Shown piece after piece: positions 16,418 through 25,892 of a DNA stretch of 64,000 nt (position 1 is its first letter; each line of letters begins with the position of its first letter). The position numbers and the translations under genes are program-made. Below the pieces are notes generated by a model, which did not search any database, had not been told where the DNA came from, and saw nothing but the letters and a program-made list of their open reading frames with translations. This DNA comes from Antarcticimicrobium sp040365005 (lineage in GTDB: Bacteria; Pseudomonadota; Alphaproteobacteria; Rhodobacterales; Rhodobacteraceae), in NCBI RefSeq assembly GCF_040365005.1, contig NZ_BAABWV010000002.1:124001-188000 (forward strand), in the 5' to 3' direction.

Positions 16418-17829
16418 GCCTGTGGACCGCCTCTGAGGCGCAAGAGGCCACCGGCGGACGCGCGCAGGGCGATTGGATGGCAAGGGGCGTGTCCATCGAC
16501 ACCCGCACGCTCCGGCCCGGCGATCTTTTCGTCGCGTTGAAGGCGGCGCGCGATGGCCATGACTTCGTGGCGCAGGCACTGGAGGCGGGCGCCGCTGCCG
16601 CGCTGGTCAGCCATATCCCCGAGGGGGTGGCGGAGGACGCGCCGCTCTTGCTGGTGGACGATGTGCAAACCGGGCTCGAGGCGCTGGGCCGGGCGGCGCG
16701 GGCGCGTTGCGGGGGCCGCGTGGTGGCGGTGACCGGCAGCGTCGGCAAGACCTCGACCAAGGAGATGCTGGCGGTGATGCTGTCGGGGCAGGGGCCGACC
16801 CATGCCAGCGTCGCCAGCTACAACAACCACTGGGGCGTGCCGCTGACCCTGGCGCGGATGCCTCGCAACACTGCCTTTGCGGTGATCGAGATCGGCATGA
16901 ACCACCCCGGCGAGATCGCGCCGCTGGCGCGGCTGGCCCGCCCGCATGTGGCGATGGTGACCACCGTGGCCCCGGCGCACCTCGAGGCCTTCGACGACAT
17001 CGAGGGCATCGCGCGCGAAAAGGCGGCGATCCTCGAGGGGCTGGAGCCGAACGGGGTGGCGGTGCTGAACGCCGACCTGCCGCAATCACCGATCCTTTTC
17101 GCCAGCGCCGAGGCGTTGGGGGCGCGGGCGGCGGGGTTTGGTCGTACGGCCAGCGATTTCCGCCTGCTGGATCTTCTGTCGCAAGACGGTTCACTCCTCG
17201 TACGGGCGCAGACGCCTGTCGGGCCATTGCCGTTCCGCATCGCCAGTTCGGGACAGCATTTCGCGATGAACGGGCTGGGGGCGCTGGCGGCCTGTCTCGC
17301 GCTGGGTGCCGAGCTGTCGAAATCCGCCGAGAGCCTGGCGGGCTGGACCCCCTACGAGGGGCGCGGCGCGCGGGAAAGCATCCCGCTGCCGGGCGGCACG
17401 ATCGAGCTGCTGGACGATTCCTATAACGCCAACCCTGCCTCGATGGCCGCGGCGCTGGAGGTTCTGGCCGGGACACGGCCCGATGGCGCGGGACGCCGCA
17501 TCGCCATTCTGGGCGACATGAAAGAGTTGGGGCCGCAGGCCGAGAACCTTCATGCCGCGCTTGCCGATCTTCCGGCGATGGCGGATATCGACACGGTGCA
17601 TTGCATCGGCCCGCTGATCGGCGCGCTGCATGCCGCGCTGCCGGCGGATCAACGCGGCGCGCTTTGCGAAAGCAGCGCCGAACTGGCCGTGCGCGCCGCC
17701 GACCTGGTGCGGCCCGGCGATATTGTGCTGGTCAAGGGCTCGCTCAGCATGGGGTTGGCAAAGGTCGTTGACGCCCTGCGCGAAATCGGCCAAGGCAGGC
17801 GCGCCCCGGACACCACGACGGGGGGATAG
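16414..17829 (+). CDS. murF: UDP-MurNAc-tripeptide:D-Ala-D-Ala ligase MurF
   Basis: A 471-residue Mur ligase that attaches the D-Ala-D-Ala made by Ddl. It shows the N-terminal substrate domain (GVSIDTRTLRPGDLFVALKA), the ATP loop TGSVGKTSTKEMLAVML, NNHWGVPLTLARMP, EIGMNHPGEIAPLARLARP, and the C-terminal domain with DDSYNANPASMAAAL. Normal length, coupled to murE, 29 bp before mraY. Confidence 0.96.
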   Translation: MSLWTASEAQEATGGRAQGDWMARGVSIDTRTLRPGDLFVALKAARDGHDFVAQALEAGAAAALVSHIPEGVAEDAPLLLVDDVQTGLEALGRAARARCGGRVVAVTGSVGKTSTKEMLAVMLSGQGPTHASVASYNNHWGVPLTLARMPRNTAFAVIEIGMNHPGEIAPLARLARPHVAMVTTVAPAHLEAFDDIEGIAREKAAILEGLEPNGVAVLNADLPQSPILFASAEALGARAAGFGRTASDFRLLDLLSQDGSLLVRAQTPVGPLPFRIASSGQHFAMNGLGALAACLALGAELSKSAESLAGWTPYEGRGARESIPLPGGTIELLDDSYNANPASMAAALEVLAGTRPDGAGRRIAILGDMKELGPQAENLHAALADLPAMADIDTVHCIGPLIGALHAALPADQRGALCESSAELAVRAADLVRPGDIVLVKGSLSMGLAKVVDALREIGQGRRAPDTTTGG

Positions 17830-17858
17830 CCACAAGATGAAGAATAGGACCGGCTGAC

Positions 17859-18941
17859 ATGCTCTATTGGTTGACCGCGCTGTCGGATGGCGGGGACTTT
17901 TTCAACCTGTTCCGCTACATCACGTTTCGCGCTGGCGGGGCGTTCCTGACCGCGCTGTTGTTCGGGTTCCTGTTCGGACGCCCGTTGATCAACGTGTTGC
18001 GCAAGCGGCAGGGCAAGGGACAGCCGATCCGTGACGACGGACCCGAGGGGCACCTTTCCAAGGCCGGTACGCCGACCATGGGCGGGCTGCTGATCGTGGG
18101 CGCGCTGGTGACCGCAACCGCGCTCTGGGCGCGGCTGGACAACCCCTTCGTCTGGCTGGTGCTTTTCGTCACGCTGGCCTTTGCCGCCATCGGCTTTGCC
18201 GACGATTACGCCAAGGTTTCCAAGCAGAATACCAAGGGAGTGCCGGGCAAGCTGCGTCTCGCACTGGGCATCCTGATCGCGGTGGTGGCCGCGCTCTGGG
18301 CGGCATGGAACCACCCGGCCGAGTTGCAGAACCAGTTGGCGCTGCCGGTGTTCAAGGACACGCTGATCAACCTCGGGGTTTTTTACGTGCCGTTCTCGGT
18401 CATTGTCATCGTGGGATCGGCCAACGCGGTGAACCTGACCGACGGGCTGGACGGGCTGGCGATCATGCCGGTGATGATCGCGGCGACCACGCTGGGCATC
18501 ATCGCCTATGCGGTGGGGCGCACCGATTTCACCGAGTATCTTGATGTCCATTACGTGCCGGGCACCGGCGAGATCCTGATCTTTACCGCCGCGCTCTTCG
18601 GCGGCGGGCTGGGGTTCCTGTGGTACAACGCGCCGCCGGCGGCAGTGTTCATGGGCGACACCGGCTCGCTCGCGCTGGGCGGCGCGCTGGGCGCGATCGC
18701 GGTGGCGACCAAGCACGAGCTGGTGCTGGCGGTGGTCGGCGGCCTCTTCGTGGTCGAGGCGCTGTCGGTCATCATCCAGGTGCTGTATTTCAAGCGCACC
18801 GGGCGGCGGGTGTTCCTGATGGCGCCGATCCATCACCATTACGAGAAAAAAGGCTGGGCCGAGCCGACCATCGTGATCCGGTTCTGGATCATCTCGCTGA
18901 TCCTGGCGATGATCGGGCTGGCGACGCTCAAGGTTCGCTGA
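17859..18941 (+). CDS. mraY: Phospho-MurNAc-pentapeptide transferase MraY
   Basis: A 360-residue polytopic inner-membrane enzyme making lipid I from UDP-MurNAc-pentapeptide and undecaprenyl phosphate. About ten transmembrane helices are apparent. Signature loops: GTPTMGGLLIVGALV, the aspartate pair in GFADDYAKV, NAVNLTDGLDGLAI, and the C-terminal MAPIHHHYEKKGW histidine motif. A terminator-like stem begins right at its stop codon. Confidence 0.97.
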   Translation: MLYWLTALSDGGDFFNLFRYITFRAGGAFLTALLFGFLFGRPLINVLRKRQGKGQPIRDDGPEGHLSKAGTPTMGGLLIVGALVTATALWARLDNPFVWLVLFVTLAFAAIGFADDYAKVSKQNTKGVPGKLRLALGILIAVVAALWAAWNHPAELQNQLALPVFKDTLINLGVFYVPFSVIVIVGSANAVNLTDGLDGLAIMPVMIAATTLGIIAYAVGRTDFTEYLDVHYVPGTGEILIFTAALFGGGLGFLWYNAPPAAVFMGDTGSLALGGALGAIAVATKHELVLAVVGGLFVVEALSVIIQVLYFKRTGRRVFLMAPIHHHYEKKGWAEPTIVIRFWIISLILAMIGLATLKVR

Positions 18942-18990
18942 GCCCGCTAGGCAATCGTCCTGCCCCTGGGGGCAGGGTGCGCGGGCTTTT
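18941..18990 (+). terminator. Terminator-like stem between mraY and murD
   Basis: AGCCCGC (18941-18947) pairs with GCGGGCT (18981-18987), closing an inner CTGCCCC/GGGGCAG hairpin, and is followed by TTTTCC. It lies inside the dcw cluster, 25 bp upstream of murD, so it may attenuate rather than end transcription. Confidence 0.6.
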
Positions 18991-19014
18991 CCAAGATAGC
19001 AAGGAGCTGGGCGG

Positions 19015-20412
19015 GTGATACCGGTACGGGGATACGAGGGCGCGAAGGTCGCGGTTCTGGGGCTGGGGCGGTCCGGCCTCTCGGCGGCGCGGGCGCTGCG
19101 CGCGGGCGGGGCCGAGCCGGTCTGCTGGGACGACAACCCCGAGGCACGGGCACGGGCCGAGGGCGAGGGGTTCACCTGTGCCGATCCGTCCCGGTCGGGC
19201 GGTTTCGACGGCATCGCGGCGCTGATCGTCTCGCCCGGCATTCCGCATCTTTACCCCGCGCCCAACCCGGTGGTCGCCGCCGCGCTGGCGGCGGGGGTGC
19301 CGGTGGACAATGACATCGGGCTGTTCTTTCGCTCGCTGGCGACGGCGGATTGGGACAGGATCGAAACGCTGCCGCGTGTCGTGGCGGTGACCGGGTCGAA
19401 CGGCAAATCGACCACGGCGGCCTTGATCGACCATATCCTGCAAGAGGCCGGGCGGCCGGTGCAACTGGCCGGCAACATCGGGCGCGGCGTGCTGGATCTC
19501 GATCCCCCGGGCGAGGGCGCGGTGGTGGTGCTGGAACTCAGCAGCTACCAGACCGACCTGGCCCGGTCGCTGACCCCGGATGTGGCAGTCTTTACCAACC
19601 TGTCACCCGATCACCTGGACCGGCACGGCGGGCTGGGTGGCTATTTCGCGGCCAAGCGGCGGCTGTTTGCCGAGGGCGGGCCGGACCGCGCGGTGATCGG
19701 CGTCGACGAGGTCGAGGGGCGGTTCCTTGCCGGGCAACTGTCCGAGGGGCCGGGCGACGACCGGGTGATCCGGGTGTCCTCGGGGCAGAAGCTGACCGGG
19801 CCGGGCTGGCAGGTGTTCGCGCGCAAGGGGTTCCTGTCCGAGACGCGCAAGGGCAAGCAGATGGCCTCGATCGACCTGCGCGGGATCGCCGGGCTGCCGG
19901 GCGCGCATAACCACCAGAACGCCTGCGCGGCCTATGCCGCCTGCCGCGCGCTCGGGGTGGCGCCGCGCGTGATCGAGGCGGCGCTGCACAGCTATCCGGG
20001 CCTGCCGCACCGCAGCCAGGTGATCGCCGAGGTGGGTGGGATTACCTACGTCAACGACAGCAAGGCCACCAACGTCGACAGCGCCGCCAAGGCACTGGGC
20101 GCGTTCAAGCGCATCCGCTGGATCTGCGGCGGGTTGGAGAAAGAGGGTGGGCTGGGCGCGCTGAAGGGCATGACCGGGGCGGTGGCCAAGGCCTATGTCA
20201 TCGGGCGCGAGGCGGCGGGGTTTGCCATGCAGCTGGACGTGGAGGCCGAGGTCTGCACCACGATGGCGGCGGCGGTCGAGCGCGCGATGGCCGAGGCCGA
20301 GCCGGGCGATACCGTGCTGCTGGCCCCGGCGGCGGCGAGTTTCGACCAGTACGACAATTTCGAGCAGCGCGGTGAAGATTTCACCGCCGAGGTGGCGAAG
20401 CGGCTCGACTAG
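19015..20412 (+). CDS. murD: UDP-MurNAc-L-Ala:D-Glu ligase MurD
   Basis: A 465-residue Mur ligase adding D-glutamate. It has a Rossmann N-terminal domain (KVAVLGLGRSGLSAARALR), the ATP loop VTGSNGKSTTAALIDHIL, FTNLSPDHLDRHG, and the C-terminal VNDSKATNVDSAAKAL and LLAPAAASFDQYDNFEQRG blocks. Initiation is at GTG 19015, preceded by AAGGAG. It follows the mraY terminator-like stem and is followed by a convergent reverse-strand gene. Confidence 0.96.
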   Translation: MIPVRGYEGAKVAVLGLGRSGLSAARALRAGGAEPVCWDDNPEARARAEGEGFTCADPSRSGGFDGIAALIVSPGIPHLYPAPNPVVAAALAAGVPVDNDIGLFFRSLATADWDRIETLPRVVAVTGSNGKSTTAALIDHILQEAGRPVQLAGNIGRGVLDLDPPGEGAVVVLELSSYQTDLARSLTPDVAVFTNLSPDHLDRHGGLGGYFAAKRRLFAEGGPDRAVIGVDEVEGRFLAGQLSEGPGDDRVIRVSSGQKLTGPGWQVFARKGFLSETRKGKQMASIDLRGIAGLPGAHNHQNACAAYAACRALGVAPRVIEAALHSYPGLPHRSQVIAEVGGITYVNDSKATNVDSAAKALGAFKRIRWICGGLEKEGGLGALKGMTGAVAKAYVIGREAAGFAMQLDVEAEVCTTMAAAVERAMAEAEPGDTVLLAPAAASFDQYDNFEQRGEDFTAEVAKRLD

Positions 20413-20479
20413 GGCCGTTGCCGTAATGCGCGACAGAGGGCGCGCTTTGCGCGCTATCCGGGCGGGGGAGGGCGGTTTT

Positions 20480-21661
20480 TCACCCCTTCGCCGCGATGGC
20501 CGTTCCGGCGGCATGGCCTGAGGCCCAGGCCCATTGGAAGTTGTAGCCGCCAAGCCAGCCGGTGACATCCACCGCCTCGCCGATGGCGTACAGTCCGGGC
20601 ACCGCTTTCGCCGCCATGGTTTTCGAGGACAGCGCGTCGGTGTCGATGCCGCCCAGCGTCACCTCTGCGGTGCGATAGCCCTCGCTGCCCGAGGGGATGA
20701 GGCGCCAATCGCCAAGACGGTCGCAGAGCGATTGCAGCGCCGCGTCGGACTGGTCGGCGAGATTGCCGTTCAGGTCCAGTTCCGGGGCGAGGAAGTCCAC
20801 CAGCCGGGCCGGAAGGTGGCGCGCCAACTCGGTGCCCAGCCCCCGGCGCCCGGCCTGGTGTCGCTGCGCGCGCAGGGTTTCGAACAGGTCCATGTCGGGG
20901 ATCAGATTCACCGCGATCTCCTCGCCCTCGCGCCAATAGGACGACAGTTGCAGCACCGCCGGGCCAGAGAGGCCGCGATGGGTAAAGAGCAGCGCCTCGT
21001 CGAACCCGGCGCGGGCGTTCGACAGCCGCACCGGCAGCGAAACCCCGGCCAGCGGGGCAAAGCGCCCCTCGGGAAAGGTGAAGGGAACCAGCGCGGGGCG
21101 GGTCTCGGTCACCGTCAGCCCGAATTGCCGGGCGATGTCATAGGCCAGCCCGGTCGCCCCCATCTTGGGGATCGACTTGCCCCCGGTGGCCAAGACGAGA
21201 TTGCGGCAGGTCAGGTCGACCCGCTTGCCCTCGCGCTCAAGGCTGAGGGCAAAGCCGCTGCCGGTCTGCGACAAATCCACAAGCGCAGTGGACAGCCACA
21301 GCGCGGCCCCCGCCTTTGCCATCTCGTCGCGCAGCATGGCGATGATCTGGGTGGCCTTGCCGTCGCAGAATAGCTGGCCCAGCGTCTTTTCGTGCCAGGC
21401 AATGCCGTGGCGGTCGACCAGGTCGATGAAATCCCACTGGGTATAGCGCGCCAGCGCTGATTTGCAGAAATGCGGGTTCGCCGACAGGTAATTCTCGGGC
21501 CCGGCGTAAAGGTTGGTGAAATTGCAGCGTCCGCCGCCCGAAATGCGGATCTTTTCGCCCGGGTTGCGCGCATGGTCGATCACCAGCGTGCGCGGACCCG
21601 CGTGGGCGGCGCACATCATGCCGGCGGCACCGGCGCCCAGAATGACCGTTTCGAACTCCAT
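20480..21661 (-). CDS. HI0933/BaiN-type flavoprotein (NAD(P)/FAD-dependent oxidoreductase)
   Basis: A 393-residue cytosolic flavoprotein of the HI0933/YhiN family. It has the N-terminal dinucleotide-binding GAGAAGMMCA, the family signature EKIRISGGGRCNFTN, a middle NLVLATGGKSIPKMGATG, a RGLSGPAVLQLSSYW block, and the C-terminal FAD contact GLYAIGEAVDVTGWLGGYNF. The reaction of most members is unknown. It is encoded against the direction of the dcw operon, between murD and ftsW, and its start (CAT 21659-21661) faces away from ftsW across a 129-bp divergent promoter region. Confidence 0.9.
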   Translation of the reverse strand: MEFETVILGAGAAGMMCAAHAGPRTLVIDHARNPGEKIRISGGGRCNFTNLYAGPENYLSANPHFCKSALARYTQWDFIDLVDRHGIAWHEKTLGQLFCDGKATQIIAMLRDEMAKAGAALWLSTALVDLSQTGSGFALSLEREGKRVDLTCRNLVLATGGKSIPKMGATGLAYDIARQFGLTVTETRPALVPFTFPEGRFAPLAGVSLPVRLSNARAGFDEALLFTHRGLSGPAVLQLSSYWREGEEIAVNLIPDMDLFETLRAQRHQAGRRGLGTELARHLPARLVDFLAPELDLNGNLADQSDAALQSLCDRLGDWRLIPSGSEGYRTAEVTLGGIDTDALSSKTMAAKAVPGLYAIGEAVDVTGWLGGYNFQWAWASGHAAGTAIAAKG

Positions 21662-21790
21662 CTGCGCCGATTGGCCCGGATTGCGGCAGATGGCAAGAGG
21701 AACGGACTGGAACGAAGACCGGTTTCGCGGTATCGTGGCAAGCAGACCCGGAGAACCGGGCGGACAGAGGCAGCAAACGGCAGGATAACC

Positions 21791-22954
21791 ATGACCGAGA
21801 TGGTCTATGGCGCGGTACCCGCGCAACGGGGCGAGCCCATTCTTCCCAAATGGTGGCGGACACTGGACAAGTGGTCGATGACCTGTGTGCTGGTCCTGGC
21901 CGGTATCGGGCTTTTGCTGGGATTGGCGGCCTCGCCGCCGCTGGCTTCGCGCAACGGGTTTGACCCGTTTCATTACGTCGAGCGGCAGGCGGTGTTCGGC
22001 GCGCTGGCGCTGACCGCGATGCTGCTGACCTCGATGATGACGCCGACGCTGGTGCGGCGGCTGGCGGTGCTGGGCTTTCTCGGCTCCTTTTTGGCGCTGG
22101 CGCTGTTGCCGGTGCTGGGCACCGATTTCGGCAAGGGCGCGGTACGCTGGTACAGCCTGGGCTTTGCCAGCGTGCAGCCCTCGGAATTCATGAAACCTGT
22201 GTTCATCGTGGTCGCGGCCTGGATGCTGGCGGCCAGCCAGCAGATCAATGGGCCACCGGGCAAGATGTGGTCGGCGATCCTCTGCCTGACCATCGTCGGC
22301 ATGCTGGTGATGCAGCCCGATTTCGGCCAGGCCTGCCTGGTGCTGTTCGGTTGGGGCGTGATGTATTTCGTCGCCGGCGCGCCGATGATGCTTCTGGTGG
22401 GGATCGTGCTGGCGGTGGTGCTGGGCGGCACCGTCGCCTATTCCAGTTCCGAGCATTTCGCGCGCCGCATCGACGGGTTTCTCAGCCCCGAGGTCGATCC
22501 CACCACCCAGCTCGGCTATGCCACCAACGCGATCCGCGAGGGCGGGCTGTTCGGGGTCGGCGTCGGCGAGGGGCAGGTGAAATGGTCGCTGCCCGATGCG
22601 CATACCGATTTCATCATCGCGGTCGCCGCCGAGGAATACGGGTTGATCCTGGTGCTGATCATCATCGCGCTTTACTGTTCGATCGTGGTCCGGTCGCTGT
22701 TGCGGCTGATGCGTGAACGCGATCCCTTCATCCGCCTGGCGGGCACCGGGCTGGCCTGCATCTTCGGGGTGCAGGCGATGATCAACATGGGGGTGGCGGT
22801 GCGGTTGTTGCCGGCCAAGGGGATGACCCTGCCGTTCGTCAGCTACGGCGGTTCGTCACTGATCGCGGGGGGCGTCGCGCTGGGCATGTTGCTGGCCTTC
22901 ACCCGGACCCGGCCGCAGGGTGAGATCGGCGAGATTTTGCGCGGCCGCCACTGA
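21791..22954 (+). CDS. ftsW: Septal peptidoglycan polymerase FtsW (SEDS family)
   Basis: A 387-residue integral membrane glycosyltransferase that polymerises lipid II at the septum with FtsI. About ten helices are seen, with KGAVRWYSLGFASVQPSEF (the SEDS loop), the aspartate-bearing LVMQPDFGQACL, a periplasmic loop with LGYATNAIREGGLFGVG, and the C-terminal LPFVSYGGSSLIAGGVALG. ATG 21791 was chosen because the frame open from 21470 overlaps the divergent flavoprotein gene and is not hydrophobic. It restarts the dcw order after the reverse-strand insertion. Confidence 0.95.
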   Translation: MTEMVYGAVPAQRGEPILPKWWRTLDKWSMTCVLVLAGIGLLLGLAASPPLASRNGFDPFHYVERQAVFGALALTAMLLTSMMTPTLVRRLAVLGFLGSFLALALLPVLGTDFGKGAVRWYSLGFASVQPSEFMKPVFIVVAAWMLAASQQINGPPGKMWSAILCLTIVGMLVMQPDFGQACLVLFGWGVMYFVAGAPMMLLVGIVLAVVLGGTVAYSSSEHFARRIDGFLSPEVDPTTQLGYATNAIREGGLFGVGVGEGQVKWSLPDAHTDFIIAVAAEEYGLILVLIIIALYCSIVVRSLLRLMRERDPFIRLAGTGLACIFGVQAMINMGVAVRLLPAKGMTLPFVSYGGSSLIAGGVALGMLLAFTRTRPQGEIGEILRGRH

Positions 22955-23033
22955 TGGGCTGGCGGTGCGCGCGGATTTGCGCGATGGCCGGGGTCCGCGC
23001 CCCGAAACAGAAGAGACACGCAGGATAACGCCC

Positions 23034-24131
23034 ATGGCACAAAAGCTGCTGATGATCGCCGCCGGCGGCACCGGGGGGCACATGTTCCCCGCCCAGGCCC
23101 TCGCGGAGGCGATGCTCAAACGCGGCTGGCGGGTCAAGCTGAGCACGGACGCGCGCGGCGCGCGCTATACCGGCGGCTTTCCCCATTCGACCGAGATCAC
23201 CCAGGTGCAAAGCGCCACCTTCGCACGCGGCGGGGTGCTGGCCAAGGCGTTGGTCGGCCCGAAGATCGCCGCCGGCGTGCTGGCCGCCGCCTGGTCGATG
23301 CAGCGCGACCGGCCCGATGCGGTGGTGGGTTTCGGCGGATATCCGTCGATCCCGGCGCTGGGGGCGGCGACGCTGCTGGGCCTGCCCCGGATGATCCACG
23401 AACAGAACGGCGTGCTGGGGCGCGTCAACCGGCTGTTCGCCACGCGGGTGGCGCAGGTGGCCTGCGGTGTCTGGCCGACCGAACTGCCCGAGGGGGCGCA
23501 GGGCGTGCCCGTGGGCAACCCGGTGCGCGCGGCGGTGCTGGCACGGGCCGGGGCGGGATACATCGCGCCGGGCGACTACCCGATGTCGATCCTGGTGATC
23601 GGCGGCAGCCAGGGCGCGCGCATCCTGTCCGACGTGGTGCCGGGCGCCATCGCGGCGCTGCCGCCCGCGATGCTGCGCAACATCCGCGTCAGCCACCAGG
23701 CCCGCGCCGAGGACGGCGCGCGCGTCGCGGGTTTCTATGCCGAACAGGGGATCGACGCCGATGTGCGGCCGTTCTTCAACGACGTGCCGGCGCGGATGTC
23801 CGAGGCGCAGCTGGTGATCTGCCGCGCCGGGGCCTCGACCATTGCCGATCTCACGGTGATCGGGCGGCCCTCGATCCTGATCCCCTATGCCGCCGCCGCC
23901 GGTGACCACCAGACCGCCAATGCGCGCGGGCTGGTCGAGGCGGGCGCGGCGATCCTGATCCCGGAAAAGCGGCTTGACGTTTCCAGCCTGAGTGAGCAGA
24001 TCACCGCGGTTCTGTCCAACCCCGCCGCCGCCCAGCAGATGAGCGCGGCCGCGCTGGGGGCGGGCATGCCGGACGCCACCGAACACCTGGTGGCGCTGGT
24101 CGAAGAACTGGCCGAGAAGGAGCACCCATGA
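23034..24131 (+). CDS. murG: Lipid II synthase MurG
   Basis: A 365-residue peripheral inner-membrane GT28 glycosyltransferase adding GlcNAc to lipid I. The N-terminal glycine loop is IAAGGTGGHMFPAQALAE; GFGGYPSIPALGAATLLG and HEQNGVLGRVNRLF follow. The C-terminal domain has the ILVIGGSQGARILSDVVP loop and the UDP-GlcNAc block LVICRAGASTIADLTVIGRP. Translation begins at ATG 23034. It is coupled to murC by a 4-bp overlap. Confidence 0.96.
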   Translation: MAQKLLMIAAGGTGGHMFPAQALAEAMLKRGWRVKLSTDARGARYTGGFPHSTEITQVQSATFARGGVLAKALVGPKIAAGVLAAAWSMQRDRPDAVVGFGGYPSIPALGAATLLGLPRMIHEQNGVLGRVNRLFATRVAQVACGVWPTELPEGAQGVPVGNPVRAAVLARAGAGYIAPGDYPMSILVIGGSQGARILSDVVPGAIAALPPAMLRNIRVSHQARAEDGARVAGFYAEQGIDADVRPFFNDVPARMSEAQLVICRAGASTIADLTVIGRPSILIPYAAAAGDHQTANARGLVEAGAAILIPEKRLDVSSLSEQITAVLSNPAAAQQMSAAALGAGMPDATEHLVALVEELAEKEHP

Positions 24132-25525
24132 CCCCCGCCACCAAACTGCCGACCGATGTCGGGTCGATCCATTTCGTCGGAATCGGCGGCATCGGCATGT
24201 CGGGCATCGCCGAGGTGCTGTTGAACCTGGGCTACCGGGTGCAGGGCTCGGACCTGAAAAGCTCCAAGATCACCGAACGCCTGGCCGGGCTGGGCGCGCA
24301 GGTGTTCGAGGGGCAGCGGGCCGAGAACCTCGAGGGCGCCGAGGTGGTGGTGATCTCTTCCGCGATCAAGCCGGGCAATCCGGAACTGGACGAGGCGCGC
24401 CTTCGCGGCCTGCCTGTGGTGCGGCGGGCCGAGATGCTGGGCGAGCTGATGCGGCTGAAATCCAACGTCGCGGTGGCCGGCACCCACGGCAAGACCACCA
24501 CCACCACGCTGATGGCCGAGATGATGGTCGCCGGCGGCTTCGATCCCACCGTGGTCAACGGCGGCATCATCCATGCCTATGGCTCCAACGCGCGGATGGG
24601 GCAGGGCGAATGGATGGTGGTCGAGGCCGACGAGAGCGACGGCAGCTTCAACCGGCTGCCCGCCACCATCGCCATCGTCACCAATATCGACCCCGAGCAC
24701 CTGGAGCATTGGGGCGATTTCGACAAGCTGCGCGACGGGTTCTATCAATTTGTCTCGAACATCCCGTTCTACGGGCTGGCAGTCTGCTGCACCGATCACG
24801 CCGAGGTGCAGGCGCTGGTCGGGCGGGTGACCGACCGGCGGGTCGCCACATACGGGTTCAACGCCCAGGCCGATATCCGAGCGGTGAAACTGCGGTACGA
24901 GGCCGGTGTGGCGCATTTCGACATCGAGTTGCAGGCCGAGGGTAAGACGATCGAGGGCTGCACCCTGCCGATGCCGGGCGATCACAACGTCTCGAACGCG
25001 CTGGCCGCGGTCACCGTGGCGCGCCACCTGGGCATGAAACGGGCCGAGATCCGCGCCGCGCTGGCTGCCTTCGGCGGCGTCAACCGGCGCTTTACCAAGG
25101 TGGGCGAGGTGAACGGCGTCACCATCATCGACGATTACGGCCATCACCCGGTGGAAATCGCCGCCGTGCTCAAGGCGGCGAGGCAGGCCACCAAGGGCCG
25201 CGTCATCGCTGTGCACCAGCCGCACCGTTATACCCGGCTGCATGCGCTGTTCGAGGATTTCTGCGCCTGTTTCAACGAGGCCGACGTGGTCGGTATCGCC
25301 GAGGTCTATGCCGCCGGCGAGGATCCGATCCCCGGCGCCAGCCGCGACGACCTTGTCGCGGGGCTGATCCGCCATGGTCACCGCCACGCCAGCGCGATAG
25401 GCTCGGAACAGGATCTGACCGCGCTGGTGCGGGCAGAGGCCGGGCCCGGCGACATGGTGGTTTGCCTTGGCGCCGGTACCATCAGTGCCTGGGCCAATAA
25501 CCTGCCGGAGCGACTGAAGGGGTAG
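24128..25525 (+). CDS. murC: UDP-MurNAc:L-alanine ligase MurC
   Basis: A 465-residue Mur ligase that commits UDP-MurNAc to peptide assembly. It has an N-terminal GIGGIGMSGIAEVLLNLGY fold, the ATP loop VAGTHGKTTTTTLMAEM, the acidic EADESDGSFNRL, TNIDPEHLEHWG, DDYGHHPVEIAAVL and HQPHRYTRL. Size and motif order are normal. Downstream comes a run of small membrane protein genes before murB. Confidence 0.97.
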   Translation: MTPATKLPTDVGSIHFVGIGGIGMSGIAEVLLNLGYRVQGSDLKSSKITERLAGLGAQVFEGQRAENLEGAEVVVISSAIKPGNPELDEARLRGLPVVRRAEMLGELMRLKSNVAVAGTHGKTTTTTLMAEMMVAGGFDPTVVNGGIIHAYGSNARMGQGEWMVVEADESDGSFNRLPATIAIVTNIDPEHLEHWGDFDKLRDGFYQFVSNIPFYGLAVCCTDHAEVQALVGRVTDRRVATYGFNAQADIRAVKLRYEAGVAHFDIELQAEGKTIEGCTLPMPGDHNVSNALAAVTVARHLGMKRAEIRAALAAFGGVNRRFTKVGEVNGVTIIDDYGHHPVEIAAVLKAARQATKGRVIAVHQPHRYTRLHALFEDFCACFNEADVVGIAEVYAAGEDPIPGASRDDLVAGLIRHGHRHASAIGSEQDLTALVRAEAGPGDMVVCLGAGTISAWANNLPERLKG

Positions 25526-25546
25526 GGATTTGTTCGGGAAACGCTA

Positions 25547-25867
25547 ATGGGTCTGGTGGTTCTGCTGGTCTTGATGCTTGGTTTCGCCCTTGTTCTGGGC
25601 GCCGCGTTCATCGTTGCCCGCGCCCTGACCCGCCGCACCCGTGTCGCCCTGTTCGCTCCCCTGTTGATTGGCAGTTGCCTGGGGCTGCTTGCGCTCAATC
25701 CCTATTGGATCACGCGCGGCCCTGATGATCCGCAAGCCGACCTCGACCGCTTTGTCCTCTGGGTCCTTTTCGGCCTGCCGGGCGCGATCGGGCTCGCGGT
25801 CGGGGCCGGGGCGGGGTGGTGTGCGCGACGTCCGCGCGGCACGTCGTGGGACGAGGTCGAATGGTAA
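25547..25867 (+). CDS. Small membrane protein of unknown function
   Basis: A 106-residue protein with three likely membrane helices: residues 2-27 (VVLLVLMLGFALVLGAAFIV), 34-52, and 70-90 (VLWVLFGLPGAIGLAVGAG). It ends in a short hydrophilic tail, RRPRGTSWDEVEW. I recognise no family. It starts 21 bp after murC in the same direction, so it is probably in the dcw transcript. A possible role in envelope biogenesis rests only on that position. Confidence 0.7.
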   Translation: MGLVVLLVLMLGFALVLGAAFIVARALTRRTRVALFAPLLIGSCLGLLALNPYWITRGPDDPQADLDRFVLWVLFGLPGAIGLAVGAGAGWCARRPRGTSWDEVEW

Positions 25868-25892
25868 TGGCTGGTGCAAGCGGGGGGCCTGG

